In this document: piece after piece, positions 45,634 through 55,118 of the stretch
How the letters are laid out: the number at the start of each line of letters is the position of its first letter
How positions within the stretch are numbered: the first letter of the stretch is position 1
NCBI GenBank assembly: GCA_051649245.1
Contig: JBOFGS010000012.1
Location: 164,518-228,517, forward strand
DNA: 64,000 nucleotides
Direction: 5' to 3'
From: Brevinema_A sp051649245
Lineage (GTDB): Bacteria; Spirochaetota; Brevinematia; Brevinematales; Brevinemataceae
Notes under the pieces: model-generated
The model's database searches: none
Told to the model about the DNA's origin: nothing
The model's input: the letters and a program-made list of their open reading frames with translations, nothing else
Made by a program: the position numbers and the translations under genes

Positions 45634-46584
45634 ATGAGTGTTTCACGTAAAATAGCTATAGTTGGCACAGGACTTGTTGGTTCTAGCTGTGCGTTTGCTA
45701 TTGCAAATCAGGAATTATGTGATGAGTTGGTACTTATCGATGTTAATCAAAGAAGAGCTGAGGGAGAAGCTTGGGATATAGCTCAAGGTGTCACCTTTAT
45801 GTCAAAACGTACGAAAGTCTACGTTGCAGACTATAGTGTATGTAAAGATATTGATATTATTGTTTTTGCTGCAGGTGCTGCACCAAAACCAGGTGAAACT
45901 CGTTTGGACAGTTTAGATATGAGTATCAAAATTACAAATAGCGTTGTTACTGAAGCTATGAAAAATGGTTTTAAAGGCATATTTGTTGTTCTTTCAAATC
46001 CTGTAGATATTATTTCTTATCAGTTTTATAAAAAAAGTGGACTTTCAGCAAATAGAATCATTGGAACAGGTACATCCATTGATACAGCACGTTTAAAATT
46101 CTTTTTATCTGATATTTGTGATCAAATTGATGAACATTCTATTGAAGGTTGTACCATTGGAGAACACGGTGATTCACAAGCTGTTGTTTGGAGTGGTGTA
46201 CGTATTGCTGGAGTTCCTTATTTAAGTCTTAGAGAAAAAGATCCTAAAAAATATGCAACTTTAACACTTGATGAAATTCGTACAAAAGTAGTTCGTGCAG
46301 GTTGGGAAATTTATGATAGAAAAGGCACAACATACTATGGCATTGCTTCATCTGCCTGTAATATTATCAAGGCTATATTTAACGATGAAAAACGTGTTTT
46401 ACCGGTATCTGCTTATTTAAATGGTGAGTATAACGAAAAAGGCATTTTCTCAGGTGTTCCAGTTGTATTAGGTAAAAATGGTGTTGAAAAAGTTATCGAA
46501 TTAGAATTAACAGATGAAGAATCAAATAAATTCAAATTATCTAATAATGTCATTCGAGAATATATTGGTAAAATAAAAGATTAA
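45634..46584 (+). CDS. L-lactate dehydrogenase-family enzyme
   Basis: 316 residues. GTGLVG (11-16) binds NAD; R90 in GETRLDSL, D150/R153 in SIDTARLK and catalytic H178 in GEHGDS are intact. The residue at the lactate/malate discriminating position is Pro (AAPKPGETR) rather than Gln or Arg, so pyruvate specificity should be tested. It may regenerate NAD+ in fermentation. It heads an operon with the membrane protein 10 bp downstream. Confidence 0.85.
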   Translation: MSVSRKIAIVGTGLVGSSCAFAIANQELCDELVLIDVNQRRAEGEAWDIAQGVTFMSKRTKVYVADYSVCKDIDIIVFAAGAAPKPGETRLDSLDMSIKITNSVVTEAMKNGFKGIFVVLSNPVDIISYQFYKKSGLSANRIIGTGTSIDTARLKFFLSDICDQIDEHSIEGCTIGEHGDSQAVVWSGVRIAGVPYLSLREKDPKKYATLTLDEIRTKVVRAGWEIYDRKGTTYYGIASSACNIIKAIFNDEKRVLPVSAYLNGEYNEKGIFSGVPVVLGKNGVEKVIELELTDEESNKFKLSNNVIREYIGKIKD

Positions 46585-46594
46585 AGGACCAAAA

Positions 46595-47602
46595 ATGAAA
46601 GTGACCGAATATATTAAAGATCGGATTTTTAAAGGATCTGCAGGACTATCTCAAGGCATTTTTGTTATGTTGGGAATTGGTCTTTTATTAAAAAATCTAG
46701 GTATTTTATTTGAAATAAAATCTATGACTTATATTGGAACAGTAACAACACAACTAGTTTCTCCTGCTATTGGGGTAGGGATCGCTTTTGCTTTAGGTGG
46801 CAATTTGCTGACAATATTATCTTCAATGACAGCCGCTACTATTGGAGCTTCTGCGTTAACAGTTACTCCTTTAGGTGTGACTATTGTATCAGGAGAACCT
46901 GTTGGGGCAACTCTTGCTGCTATTGTAGCAACATTTGTAGGTAAGCGTATTTCTGGAAAGACACCTGTAGACATGATGCTTATTCCACTTTTTGCTATTT
47001 TTTGTGGAGGAATGGCGGGTGTATTTATTTCAAAATTTACAGGTCCTCTTCTTATTGATGTAGGAAGAATTATTACAAATGCAACTCAATCTAATGCTAT
47101 TGTTGCATCAGTTATTATTGCAATGACTTGGGGTATTTTTGTTATCTCTCCAGCTTCATCTGTGATGATGGCTTTAGCACTTAATTTGAATCCAATGGCA
47201 TCTGCAGCAGCTTTAATAGGCTGTTCCGCTCACTTTATGGCATTTAGTGTAATGTCTTATAAACAAGCTTCTCCAGGAGCTTTAATTGCAATTTTCTTAT
47301 GCACTCCAAAAGTTCAATTGCCAAATATAACACGTAATCCCATACTTCTTATTCCTCCTACGATAGCTGCAGCAATAGTTTCTCCTATTGCTGTTAATAT
47401 GTTAGGACTTACCGCTAATAAAGAAATTGCTGGAATGGGAATGAGTTCTTTTGTTGCTCCTTTAAATTTGTTTATTGATGGTGGAATTCAAAAACTTGGA
47501 GTTTTTATCATTGCAAATATTTTATGTGCTATAATCTCTTTCTTTGTTTTTGTATCTCTCAAGAAAATAGGAAAAATTGTTCCATCAGATTTAAAAATGT
47601 AA
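46595..47602 (+). CDS. PTS_EIIC_2 / PfoR-like multi-pass membrane protein
   Basis: A 335-residue protein with about nine to ten hydrophobic helices and Gly/Ala-rich loops. The N-terminus (YIKDRIFKGSAGLSQGIFVMLGIGLL) fits the EIIC-like PfoR family, which lacks phosphorylatable EIIA or EIIB parts. Cotranscribed with the LDH-family gene, so it may move a hydroxyacid or related metabolite; this is inference. Confidence 0.7.
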   Translation: MKVTEYIKDRIFKGSAGLSQGIFVMLGIGLLLKNLGILFEIKSMTYIGTVTTQLVSPAIGVGIAFALGGNLLTILSSMTAATIGASALTVTPLGVTIVSGEPVGATLAAIVATFVGKRISGKTPVDMMLIPLFAIFCGGMAGVFISKFTGPLLIDVGRIITNATQSNAIVASVIIAMTWGIFVISPASSVMMALALNLNPMASAAALIGCSAHFMAFSVMSYKQASPGALIAIFLCTPKVQLPNITRNPILLIPPTIAAAIVSPIAVNMLGLTANKEIAGMGMSSFVAPLNLFIDGGIQKLGVFIIANILCAIISFFVFVSLKKIGKIVPSDLKM

Positions 47603-47879
47603 TATTATTAGTGACTTGTATTGATCTAATATAAAGTTTTTTTATATTTCTATCTTTGATATAAAGATAGAAAGTATCCATATTCTTTATTGAATAAATA
47701 TTCATGCTTCATCGTTGTATTTATCATCATAAGATCTTCTTCTATATTATAACTAGTTACGATAAGGTTACTAACTTTGTTAGTATTTGTCTCTGTATTA
47801 GTTTTTAAAGTGATAGTACTTCAGACTGAGATTCAGATGAAATCTGCTTATCGGTCCATACTCCGAATAATAAGATGAT

Positions 47880-47894
47880 TAATAATCATTCTCA
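47880..47894. promoter_or_regulatory. Fur-box-like sequence
   Basis: TAATAATCATTCTCA matches 13 of 15 positions of the palindromic Fur core TGATAATCATTATCA. A terminator-like hairpin lies between it and the next gene, so its target is unclear. Confidence 0.3.
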
Positions 47895-47919
47895 TCATAT
47901 TAAATCTCAATCTATAACA

Positions 47920-47957
47920 GTAATCCCAAAAGTGTTTCATGATACTTTGGGATTATT
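47920..47957 (+). terminator. terminator-like hairpin in a gene-free region
   Basis: AATCCCAAAAGT pairs with ACTTTGGGATT (one bulge), followed by ATTTTATT. It lies in the 47603-48332 gap; the region before it (47603-47919) has short hairpins (for example ACTAAC-TTT-GTTAGT near 47773) but no gene. Confidence 0.6.
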
Positions 47958-48164
47958 TTATTGTCATACTATTTATTTTATCAGTCTCTCTGTAATTTTC
48001 TGTTAACGATTCTTTTAGTGAATTACTTATTTGTCCTTGAATAAATTGATGATGATTGTTATAATGTAAGAAATATCATTAATTGTTACAAGATAAGTAA
48101 ATCAACCTAAATCTTCTAAATGCAACACTCTAACATCATAAAAAATATACTAACTATACTAAGA

Positions 48165-48299
48165 TAGAAGACAAGTGATGAATTAACAAGTATTTTATCT
48201 TATTACGATTATTTGGATTTTGATTGAGGATTAGGATTTCACGCTTATCGTAAATATATTTCTGCTCCAATGTTGATCTATACAGGATATCAAGAATAA
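48165..48299 (+). pseudogene. short remnant of a coding sequence
   Basis: One frame reads SDELTSILSYYDYLDFD, a TGA at 48225, then GLGFHAYRKYISAPMLIYTG and a TAA at 48297. The aromatic-rich pattern resembles the last strands of an exported beta protein. Too short to assign. Confidence 0.3.
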
Positions 48300-48332
48300 A
48301 AAAAATAACACAATAATTATAAAGGATACTAG

Positions 48333-49244
48333 ATGAGATTTTTATTACTGATCTTAGTTTTTTTGAGTACTTGCTCTCAAAAACCACGAATGATCAATAT
48401 TACTTATGTAAAACCAGCACCAAATGCACCTATTATTTTGGGTAATAAAAAAGCATTTGTACAAGCTGCTTTTCAGAAGCAAGGTATTAAGGTATGTTAT
48501 CATGATATCATTTCTGGCTATGAGCAATTAAAATCTATCCATAACGGAACAATCGACATCTCTAGTGTGAGTAGCGGGACAACAGCTTTAGCATTGCTTT
48601 CTAGAGGGTTTAATGGTGTGATTATTGGTTATTTGGCACGAGCACCAAAACTTTTTTCTATGATGACCATGAATCCTAAGATCAGCCTATCCAATCTCAA
48701 AGGCAAGAGAATTGCGGCACCTAAAGGGACAGGATTACATCAACTGTTAGACGCAATTTTGAAATCACAAAATCTAACATGGAATGATATCACCTATCTA
48801 CCTGAAAATCTTCAAAAAGCTAAAGAAAGCTTACTTGATGGTAGTGTTGACGTGGCGTTGATTGCTGGTGTATTTGCTACTGATGCTGAAAAAGCAGGAG
48901 CAAGACTGATCACAAATGGTCAAGGTTTTTTTGATGGTGCCATGATTATTGTTGCCAATAAAGATTTTGCGACAAAGTATCCTGATTTGATTAAAACGTA
49001 CCTTGATGCACAAAAAGAAAGCCTTAAATATCTACAAGCATACCCTGAGGAAAGTTACCATATTATTGCTGAAGAAACGGGAATTCCTATTGATAAGGTG
49101 CGTGAGATGATTCCTTATTATGATTTTCGCCAAGAAATCACAGAAGAAGATCTCACTAATCTTACCAAACTACAAGATTTTCTTTATGAGCAAGAGTTTA
49201 TTACTAAAACAAAACCAATCGAAAACTATATTTTTCAACCATAA
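48333..49244 (+). CDS. ABC-transporter substrate-binding lipoprotein (SsuA/ThiY/NMT1 type), copy 1
   Basis: 303 residues with lipobox LSTCS at the end of a short leader. The periplasmic-binding fold for sulfonate/nitrate/pyrimidine-type ligands is marked by YVKPAPNAPIILGNKKAF, the ISSVSSGTTALALLSRG loop and LKGKRIAAPKGTGLHQLL. It is paralogous to the protein at 53318. It presumably feeds the permease/ATPase pair at 51646-53104. A terminator follows immediately. Confidence 0.85.
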   Translation: MRFLLLILVFLSTCSQKPRMINITYVKPAPNAPIILGNKKAFVQAAFQKQGIKVCYHDIISGYEQLKSIHNGTIDISSVSSGTTALALLSRGFNGVIIGYLARAPKLFSMMTMNPKISLSNLKGKRIAAPKGTGLHQLLDAILKSQNLTWNDITYLPENLQKAKESLLDGSVDVALIAGVFATDAEKAGARLITNGQGFFDGAMIIVANKDFATKYPDLIKTYLDAQKESLKYLQAYPEESYHIIAEETGIPIDKVREMIPYYDFRQEITEEDLTNLTKLQDFLYEQEFITKTKPIENYIFQP

Positions 49245-49271
49245 AAAAGCCCCTCTATAGGGGCTTTTTTA
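49243..49271. terminator. bidirectional terminator
   Basis: AAAAAAGCCCC-TCTATA-GGGGCTTTTTT, between convergent genes at 49244 and 49269. Confidence 0.9.
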
Positions 49272-51086
49272 TGAATTTATGGATAAATTTTCTAACTCGG
49301 CTTTAGTACGAATGATTGGTTTTTGAACGTAATGTGTATGTAACAAATGATGTGCCAGTGATGAGAGAGGAACATCAAGATATTCATCATAAATCTTTAC
49401 AATCATTGGATTACGATGTGAGAATCTTTGAAGAGCTATTTTATCATCTGTATAAAGTCCTCCTGCACGTTGAATACGTACTTTGTCAGGATATTTTGCA
49501 TAAGGTTGACCACCACCAGAAACACAACCTCCATTACATGCCATAATTTCTATAAAGTCATAAGGAGAACGCGCACCAGTATCTTTGACAGCTTGTACTT
49601 CTTCAAGAAGTTTACGAGCATTAATCATACCGTGTGCTACAGCAATGTTCACTTTTTTACCTTTGATATCAATTTCAGCAGTTTTTACACCTTGAAGTCC
49701 CCGAGCTTGTTCAAATTCAACACTATTTTTTGGTAAATCTTCTTTTGTGATATTAAAATAAGCGGTACGAAGAGCAGCTTCCATGACACCACCTGTTGCT
49801 CCAAAAATTGTGCCAGCTCCTGTATATTCTCCTAAAAGCTGATCAACACTTTGGTCTTCTAATTCAGCAAACATAATACCAGCTTCTTTAATCATACGTC
49901 CAAATTCACGTGTTGTGATTACTAAATCTACATCAGGAACACCTGCAACAAACATATCAGGATGACGAACAATCTCGCCTTTTTTTGAGGTACAAGGCAT
50001 GATAGAAACACAGATTATTTTTTTTGGATCTAAGCTTTCTTTTTCAGCATAGTATGTTTTTACCATAGCACCAAGCATTTGGTGAGGAGATTTAGCTGAA
50101 GACAGATGCGGGATCATCTTTGGGACAAATTTTTCAGCCCATTCTACCCAAGAAGGACAACAACTTGTAATGACTGGTAGGCTTTCAGGTTGTGTTGTAA
50201 AACGTTTTGTAAATTCAGCAGCTTCTTCCATAATAGTCAAATCAGCTCCGAAGTTGGTATCAAAAATCTTGTCAAAACCAAGTAAACGAAGTGCTGTATA
50301 TATTTTTCCTGTAACCAGTGTTCCTGCAGGCATTCCAAACATTTCTCCAAGTGCTACACGAACAGCAGGTGCTACTTGTACGACTACGTGATACTCAGGA
50401 TTGGATAGGTATTCTTTTAACTCAGCTGTATCGTCTGTTTCGTAAATCCCTGCAACAGGACAGTGAGCTGTACATTGCCCACAAGAAATACAAGGTGTTT
50501 CATTCATGTTAAGTCCGTCTAAAGGATGAAGATGAAAATTACTCCCAATATCTGTCATTTCTAATGCTTCAACTTGTTGTAAGACCTTACAAGTGATCAC
50601 ACAACGAGAACATTTGATACATTTATTTGGGTTAATTTGAATCGAGAGACTATTTTTTTCAGCAGGATACTGTGTAGGAGTATTTGGAAAAGGATTTTCA
50701 TGAATTCCCATTTCTGCAGCAAGAGATTGAAGTTCACAGTTTTGATTACGGACACAGGAAAGACAATCTAACGGATGATTTGCTAAAATCATCTGCATTG
50801 ATGTTTTACGAGCAGTATCAATTTCAGGAGTATTTGTAGTGATATTCATCCCTTCTTTTGTTCTCATGATACAAGCACGAATAATTTTGTTGGTATCATT
50901 ATTGTTAACAATACAAAGTCCACAAGATCCAGAACCATTGATCCCATTTTTATAAAAATCAGGATGATAGCAAAGACGAGGGATTCGAATGCCTTGCATT
51001 TCTATGGCTTCAATGAGAGGGATCCCTGTTGGAACTTCACACTCTTTACCATTGATCGTCATCTTAATTAATGTCTGTATGTCCAT
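49269..51086 (-). CDS. hydA: [FeFe]-hydrogenase catalytic subunit (HydA / HndD type)
   Basis: 605 residues. An N-terminal 2Fe-2S ferredoxin domain (C39, C55, C58, C72) is followed by the His-Cys3 cluster near 113-125 (HPLDCLSC ... NCEL) and two 4Fe-4S sets (CIKCSRCVITC; CISCGQCTAHC). The H-cluster motifs are TSCCPSW (about 306), MPCTSKKGEI (about 362) and MACNGGCVSGGGQP (about 513), all intact, plus the small-subunit C-terminus. It evolves or oxidises H2, probably with NAD(P)H and/or ferredoxin as partner. Eight bases downstream of the small NuoF-like gene. No HydEFG maturases are in the window. Confidence 0.96.
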   Translation of the reverse strand: MDIQTLIKMTINGKECEVPTGIPLIEAIEMQGIRIPRLCYHPDFYKNGINGSGSCGLCIVNNNDTNKIIRACIMRTKEGMNITTNTPEIDTARKTSMQMILANHPLDCLSCVRNQNCELQSLAAEMGIHENPFPNTPTQYPAEKNSLSIQINPNKCIKCSRCVITCKVLQQVEALEMTDIGSNFHLHPLDGLNMNETPCISCGQCTAHCPVAGIYETDDTAELKEYLSNPEYHVVVQVAPAVRVALGEMFGMPAGTLVTGKIYTALRLLGFDKIFDTNFGADLTIMEEAAEFTKRFTTQPESLPVITSCCPSWVEWAEKFVPKMIPHLSSAKSPHQMLGAMVKTYYAEKESLDPKKIICVSIMPCTSKKGEIVRHPDMFVAGVPDVDLVITTREFGRMIKEAGIMFAELEDQSVDQLLGEYTGAGTIFGATGGVMEAALRTAYFNITKEDLPKNSVEFEQARGLQGVKTAEIDIKGKKVNIAVAHGMINARKLLEEVQAVKDTGARSPYDFIEIMACNGGCVSGGGQPYAKYPDKVRIQRAGGLYTDDKIALQRFSHRNPMIVKIYDEYLDVPLSSLAHHLLHTHYVQKPIIRTKAELENLSINS

Positions 51087-51094
51087 GATATCCT

Positions 51095-51490
51095 CTAATC
51101 TTTTTCTAAAAGTTCAGCAGGAATACTGATAAATGTTTTTTCCAATGCTACTTTTTTGAGAATATAATGTTCAATTTGTTCTTGATATGTATTTAGCATT
51201 TTATCAATTACATAAGGAGAATTCAAACCTCTTATACATAAACTTGCTGATTTCATCGTAAGGTTGATCTGTTGGATCATCTGAATATCTTCTAAAGTTC
51301 CATGACCATCTATAAGATTTTGAAAACGCTCTTGCCATACTTTGGTACCATAACGACAAGGCATACATTTACCACAAAATTCATTTCCACAAATATCAAC
51401 ATATTTTTTAAAAAGATCAAGAATTGTCCCAGGACTTTCAAGTGTAACATCATGAGGAATTGTAGTACGTGCTTTTATAGGATTATTCAT
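51095..51490 (-). CDS. stand-alone NuoF/HydB C-terminal 4Fe-4S protein
   Basis: 131 residues corresponding only to the NADH-binding-subunit 4Fe-4S domain: C39, C42, C45 (CGKCMPCRYG) and C85 (SASLCIRG) ligate the cluster. The FMN/NADH-binding and SLBB parts of HydB/NuoF are absent. The gene has its own AAGGGGA ribosome site and ATG, and no frame remnant of the missing part is visible in the 155-bp gap upstream. Likely an electron-transfer partner of HydA in one operon. Confidence 0.85.
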   Translation of the reverse strand: MNNPIKARTTIPHDVTLESPGTILDLFKKYVDICGNEFCGKCMPCRYGTKVWQERFQNLIDGHGTLEDIQMIQQINLTMKSASLCIRGLNSPYVIDKMLNTYQEQIEHYILKKVALEKTFISIPAELLEKD

Positions 51491-51645
51491 ACTTATCCCC
51501 TTAAATAATTAATCTTTATTTAATTGTATATACTTTTTAAATTCTTTGCAACAGTAACATTATTTATTTCATAGATATATTGATAATCAATCAATAAAAT
51601 GTAATAAAAACAAATATTCATTATTACTATATTGATAACGGAGCA

Positions 51646-52362
51646 TTATGAACACCTTTCCTCAGATAAATCATCTATTAATGATAAGATATGTGTTTTT
51701 AATTCATATGCTTTTTGAGAGTTTTCTCGTTCTTGTGGACTAAGAGTATTCATCAATGAGTGTTCTAAACATCCTTTGTTCATGATGTAGATATAATCTG
51801 CTAATATAATAGCTTCATCAATACTATGGGTAATAAAAATAATTCTTAAGGAGCGTTCTTTTTGAATCTTTACAAGTAGTTTTTGTAGATGATGTCTTGT
51901 GAGATAATCTAATGCAGCAAACGGCTCATCCATTAATAAGGTGTTAGGATTAGAAAATAACGCCCGTGCTAAAGAAGTTTTTTGAGCCATTCCTCCTGAC
52001 AATTGATCAGGATAAAGTGTACGAAAAGGATCGAGTTTCATTTCTTTGAGGAGGATTTCAGATGACTTTGTTTTATCATGATTCCAAAATCTAATGTTCT
52101 CTTCTACAGTCAACCAAGGCATTAATCTTGGCTCTTGAAAGACCATCCCAAAACGAAGATCAGAAAAAATTATTGTGCCATCACTTGGTTTTTCTAAACC
52201 AGAAATTAAACGTAATAACGTTGTTTTACCAGCTCCACTATGCCCTAAGATAACATGTATTTGATCTGGAGTAAAGTTTATGCTGACTTCTTTTAAAGCA
52301 AAAAATTGTTCTTTATTGATAATGTAATGATGACTTAGATTTTTGATGATAATGTTAGACAT
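51646..52362 (-). CDS. ABC-transporter ATPase (SsuB/TauB/ThiZ type)
   Basis: 238 residues with Walker A GHSGAGKTT (near 38-46), Q-loop VFQEPRLMPW, signature LSGGMAQKTSLARAL, Walker B LLMDEPFAALD and switch His in FITHS. Energises uptake with the overlapping permease gene (8 bp overlap). Ligand undetermined. Confidence 0.93.
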   Translation of the reverse strand: MSNIIIKNLSHHYIINKEQFFALKEVSINFTPDQIHVILGHSGAGKTTLLRLISGLEKPSDGTIIFSDLRFGMVFQEPRLMPWLTVEENIRFWNHDKTKSSEILLKEMKLDPFRTLYPDQLSGGMAQKTSLARALFSNPNTLLMDEPFAALDYLTRHHLQKLLVKIQKERSLRIIFITHSIDEAIILADYIYIMNKGCLEHSLMNTLSPQERENSQKAYELKTHILSLIDDLSEERCS

Positions 52363-53104
52363 GATCTGAACCTTTTTTTAAGTAAGGAAATTGTTTGATT
52401 AATACCATAAAGATCAAATCAATCAAAAATCCGATTAATCCCATTGAAAAGACTCCTACCATAATAATATCAGGACGTGCTAGCTCTCGTGCATCTAAAA
52501 TCATATAACCTAACCCTGAAGAAGTAGCGACAAATTCTGCTCCTATCAATGAACGCCATGCATAGGTAAGACCTAGATGAAGACCTGTAATAATAGAAGG
52601 AAGACTCGATGGCAGGATGATTTTGAGGAAAATATCTTTTTGAGAGAAAGATCCTACTTTACCAACCTCTACTAATTTTTTATCAGCGTTTAAGAGTCCA
52701 CTTTCCATATTCAGTAGGATAGGAAAGAACGCCGTAATAAAGACAATAATCACTTTAGATGTTTCTCCAATACCAAACCATAAAATGAGTAAAGATAACA
52801 CAGCTAACGGAGGTATGTAACGTAGAATATCGAGGGTTGTTTGAAAAAATTTACGCAGATAAGGAAAATAATAAAATATGATGATTAAAGAACTAGCAGA
52901 GACGAATGCAAGAAAAAATCCCACAACTACTCGGCACAAACTATAATAAATATGCCTAAAGAGAAGTCCATTGGATAAGAGTATCCAAAAACTAGAGATC
53001 ACTTTTTTAGGATGAGGAAGAAGATAAGATCCTTTAGATAAAGACCAACACAGGATCACCAGAAAAGGAATCAGCAATCCTACAATCTTGTTTTTAAAAT
53101 TCAT
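52355..53104 (-). CDS. ABC-transporter permease (SsuC/TauC/ThiX type)
   Basis: 249 residues, six hydrophobic helices. The ATPase-coupling EAA loop is near GLHLGLTYAWRSLIGAEFVA, typical of the sulfonate/nitrate/thiamine-precursor subfamily. Translationally coupled to the ATPase gene. Divergent from the binding-protein gene at 53318 across a 213-bp gap without genes. Confidence 0.92.
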   Translation of the reverse strand: MNFKNKIVGLLIPFLVILCWSLSKGSYLLPHPKKVISSFWILLSNGLLFRHIYYSLCRVVVGFFLAFVSASSLIIIFYYFPYLRKFFQTTLDILRYIPPLAVLSLLILWFGIGETSKVIIVFITAFFPILLNMESGLLNADKKLVEVGKVGSFSQKDIFLKIILPSSLPSIITGLHLGLTYAWRSLIGAEFVATSSGLGYMILDARELARPDIIMVGVFSMGLIGFLIDLIFMVLIKQFPYLKKGSDHV

Positions 53105-53317
53105 AAAAATTCCTGTATTACTGATTACTCTTTACAAAATCAACGATGAATAGCAATATCTAAAACGAATCATTCCTAATGACTCTACGATATAATAAGT
53201 GATTGATGGTATCACTAAATTAATATTATGTGACGATGTTTTTATTGTTCTTTTTATAAGCTCACTTTATAATAAAAGTTCAGAAGAATATAATATTATT
53301 AAAAAAAGGATAGATAT

Positions 53318-54232
53318 ATGAAAAAATACATGTTATTATTAGTTATTATCGTGTCTTGTGGTCGTACCGAAAAAATTGCCGAAATAAATCTTAGTTACGT
53401 TAAATCTCCCCTAAACATTCCTCTTATTGTAGCTTATGAAAAAGGTATCTATGCTGAGGCATTCAAAAAGCAAGGGCTTACTCTTCATTGGCATGAGATT
53501 AATTCAGGTGCCCAACAAACAGAAGCAATGGCAGCAAGATCGATCGATATTGCTCCTGTTTTAGGGGGAACTTCTGCGATTTTAGCAGCAGCTAATGGGG
53601 TAGATTTGAAGATTGTTGATATTTTTGCTCGTGCACCAAAAGCATTTGCAATTATGGTTAAAGAACCTAGTATCAAAACTCCAAGTGATCTCAAAGATAA
53701 AAAAGTTGGTGGTCCTAAAGGATCTGAATTACATCAATTGCTTGCAACGACCTTATTAAAAGCTCAACTAAATCTTGATGATGTCACGTTGCTATCAATG
53801 AAGATCCCTGAAACATTAACTGCGTTGAGTGTAGGTAGTATTGACGCAGGGCTGTTACCCGTTAATGTTAGAAAATCTGCTCAAAGCTTTGGGGCTCGTA
53901 TTCTTGTTGATGGAGAGGATCTCATTCGAGGAATCACTGTTGCTGCAGTACGTGGTGAATTTGCTCAAAAACATCCAAAAATTGTCCAAACATTTCGTGA
54001 TGCTCATCAAGAAGCTATTACTTATATGAAAAAGAATCCAGAAGAATCTATTCAATTAACAGCTAATGCACTAAAAATATCTACTAATGAAGTTCGAGAT
54101 CTTCTTGTTGATTATAATTTTGATCCTCAGTTATCCTCTCAGGATAAAGAAGATATCAAAGCTACTCAAAAATTCCTCAGCGATATTAAACTTATTGAAA
54201 AAGAAATAGATATCGATTTGATTATTATATAG
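53318..54232 (+). CDS. ABC-transporter substrate-binding lipoprotein (SsuA/ThiY/NMT1 type), copy 2
   Basis: 304 residues; lipobox IIVSCG places lipidated Cys near 14. The shared framework with copy 1 (YVKSPLNIPLIVAYEKGIY; LKDKKVGGPKGSELHQLL) shows they are paralogues. LNIPLIVAYEKG and the VLGGTSAILAAANG ligand loop differ, so the two may bind different ligands for one permease. Confidence 0.88.
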   Translation: MKKYMLLLVIIVSCGRTEKIAEINLSYVKSPLNIPLIVAYEKGIYAEAFKKQGLTLHWHEINSGAQQTEAMAARSIDIAPVLGGTSAILAAANGVDLKIVDIFARAPKAFAIMVKEPSIKTPSDLKDKKVGGPKGSELHQLLATTLLKAQLNLDDVTLLSMKIPETLTALSVGSIDAGLLPVNVRKSAQSFGARILVDGEDLIRGITVAAVRGEFAQKHPKIVQTFRDAHQEAITYMKKNPEESIQLTANALKISTNEVRDLLVDYNFDPQLSSQDKEDIKATQKFLSDIKLIEKEIDIDLIII

Positions 54233-54246
54233 TCTCTGTATCGTAC

Positions 54247-54281
54247 AAACCTCATATTATATTACAATGTGAGGTTTTTTT
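54247..54281 (+). terminator. Rho-independent terminator
   Basis: An AAACCTCA/TGAGGTTT stem followed by T7, 15 bp after the binding-protein stop. Confidence 0.8.
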
Positions 54282-54731
54282 GATTTTATATAAAAATCCT
54301 TATCTTTAAGGATCTTAAAATGCTACAAAGATTATACTCTCTTGAGTTAAGCAAAATCACAAATCAACAAAAATTACCGATGATGGTGGCTTTTTTGGTT
54401 TCTATGATGTGGTCTTTGGGATTTAGACCTAGCTTTTTTATAAAAGCTCCAAAAAATAAGATCATTAATAGCAAATTACATAACATTTTACATCTTATTA
54501 AGTATTCCAAAGTATTAGTATATAGTATATTAGGGATTGTTTTTTTTGTCAAGACAAGGATATCGCAATACCTAAATTGATAGCGCTTCAGATGGTGAGA
54601 ATAAAACTTAAGTATTACTTGGAAAAGGAGAAGAGTCAAGCACTTTCCTTATTCTTTAGATCTTTGTTAGCTTGACAAAAAGTGGAAATAAATCTATGCT
54701 ATTGAGATATATAATAATTTAAGGACGTTGT

Positions 54732-55118
54732 ATGAATCTGCATATTACTAAATATTATAGTGAAATTGATAAGCAAATCAAACTTGGTGCCAATAATGAA
54801 CAAAATCTACGACTACAGTTTCATACATTAAATTCAAAAAACTTAACCCAGCTAAAGAACTTCATCACAAAACCCTTATCGATGAGGGACTTGATAACTT
54901 ATCATTGGACGGAAATTCGATCCCACTTGCATACCCTAATCCTCAAAATCATTAATGTGAGTGTGCAAACAATCCGTATTTTAGAAGAATTGAAACATAA
55001 TAATGCCTAAATTGATCTTTGCGAAAGTTTTTACGATCAAAAATATGATAATCATATTCTTGATCAATATTTAGTAAGTCGTCAAGAGGATACTTCACTC
55101 TTTGATCTTGTTTCATAA
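54732..55118 (+). pseudogene. degraded gene, possibly the N-terminus of a restriction-modification enzyme
   Basis: An ATG with AAGGA upstream opens MNLHITKYYSEIDKQIKLGA and NNEQNLRLQF, which resembles the N-terminus of single-chain RM enzymes (helix, then ENxxxLRxxF). After about 35 codons the sense moves to another frame (NPAKELHHKTLIDEGLDNL, stop), and then to a third (LCESFYDQKYDNHILDQYL, stop near 55118). Several indels are required. The 54282-54731 stretch has a short ORF with no recognisable product. Confidence 0.4.

Noticed and set aside
48154..48387. 77-codon minus-strand open frame
   Set aside because: Antisense to the start of the substrate-binding protein gene and to the short remnant; no ribosome site.
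54320..54580. 86-codon plus-strand open frame (and a minus-strand one over the same bases)
   Set aside because: No recognisable product on either strand; it lies in a degraded region, so it was not called a gene.
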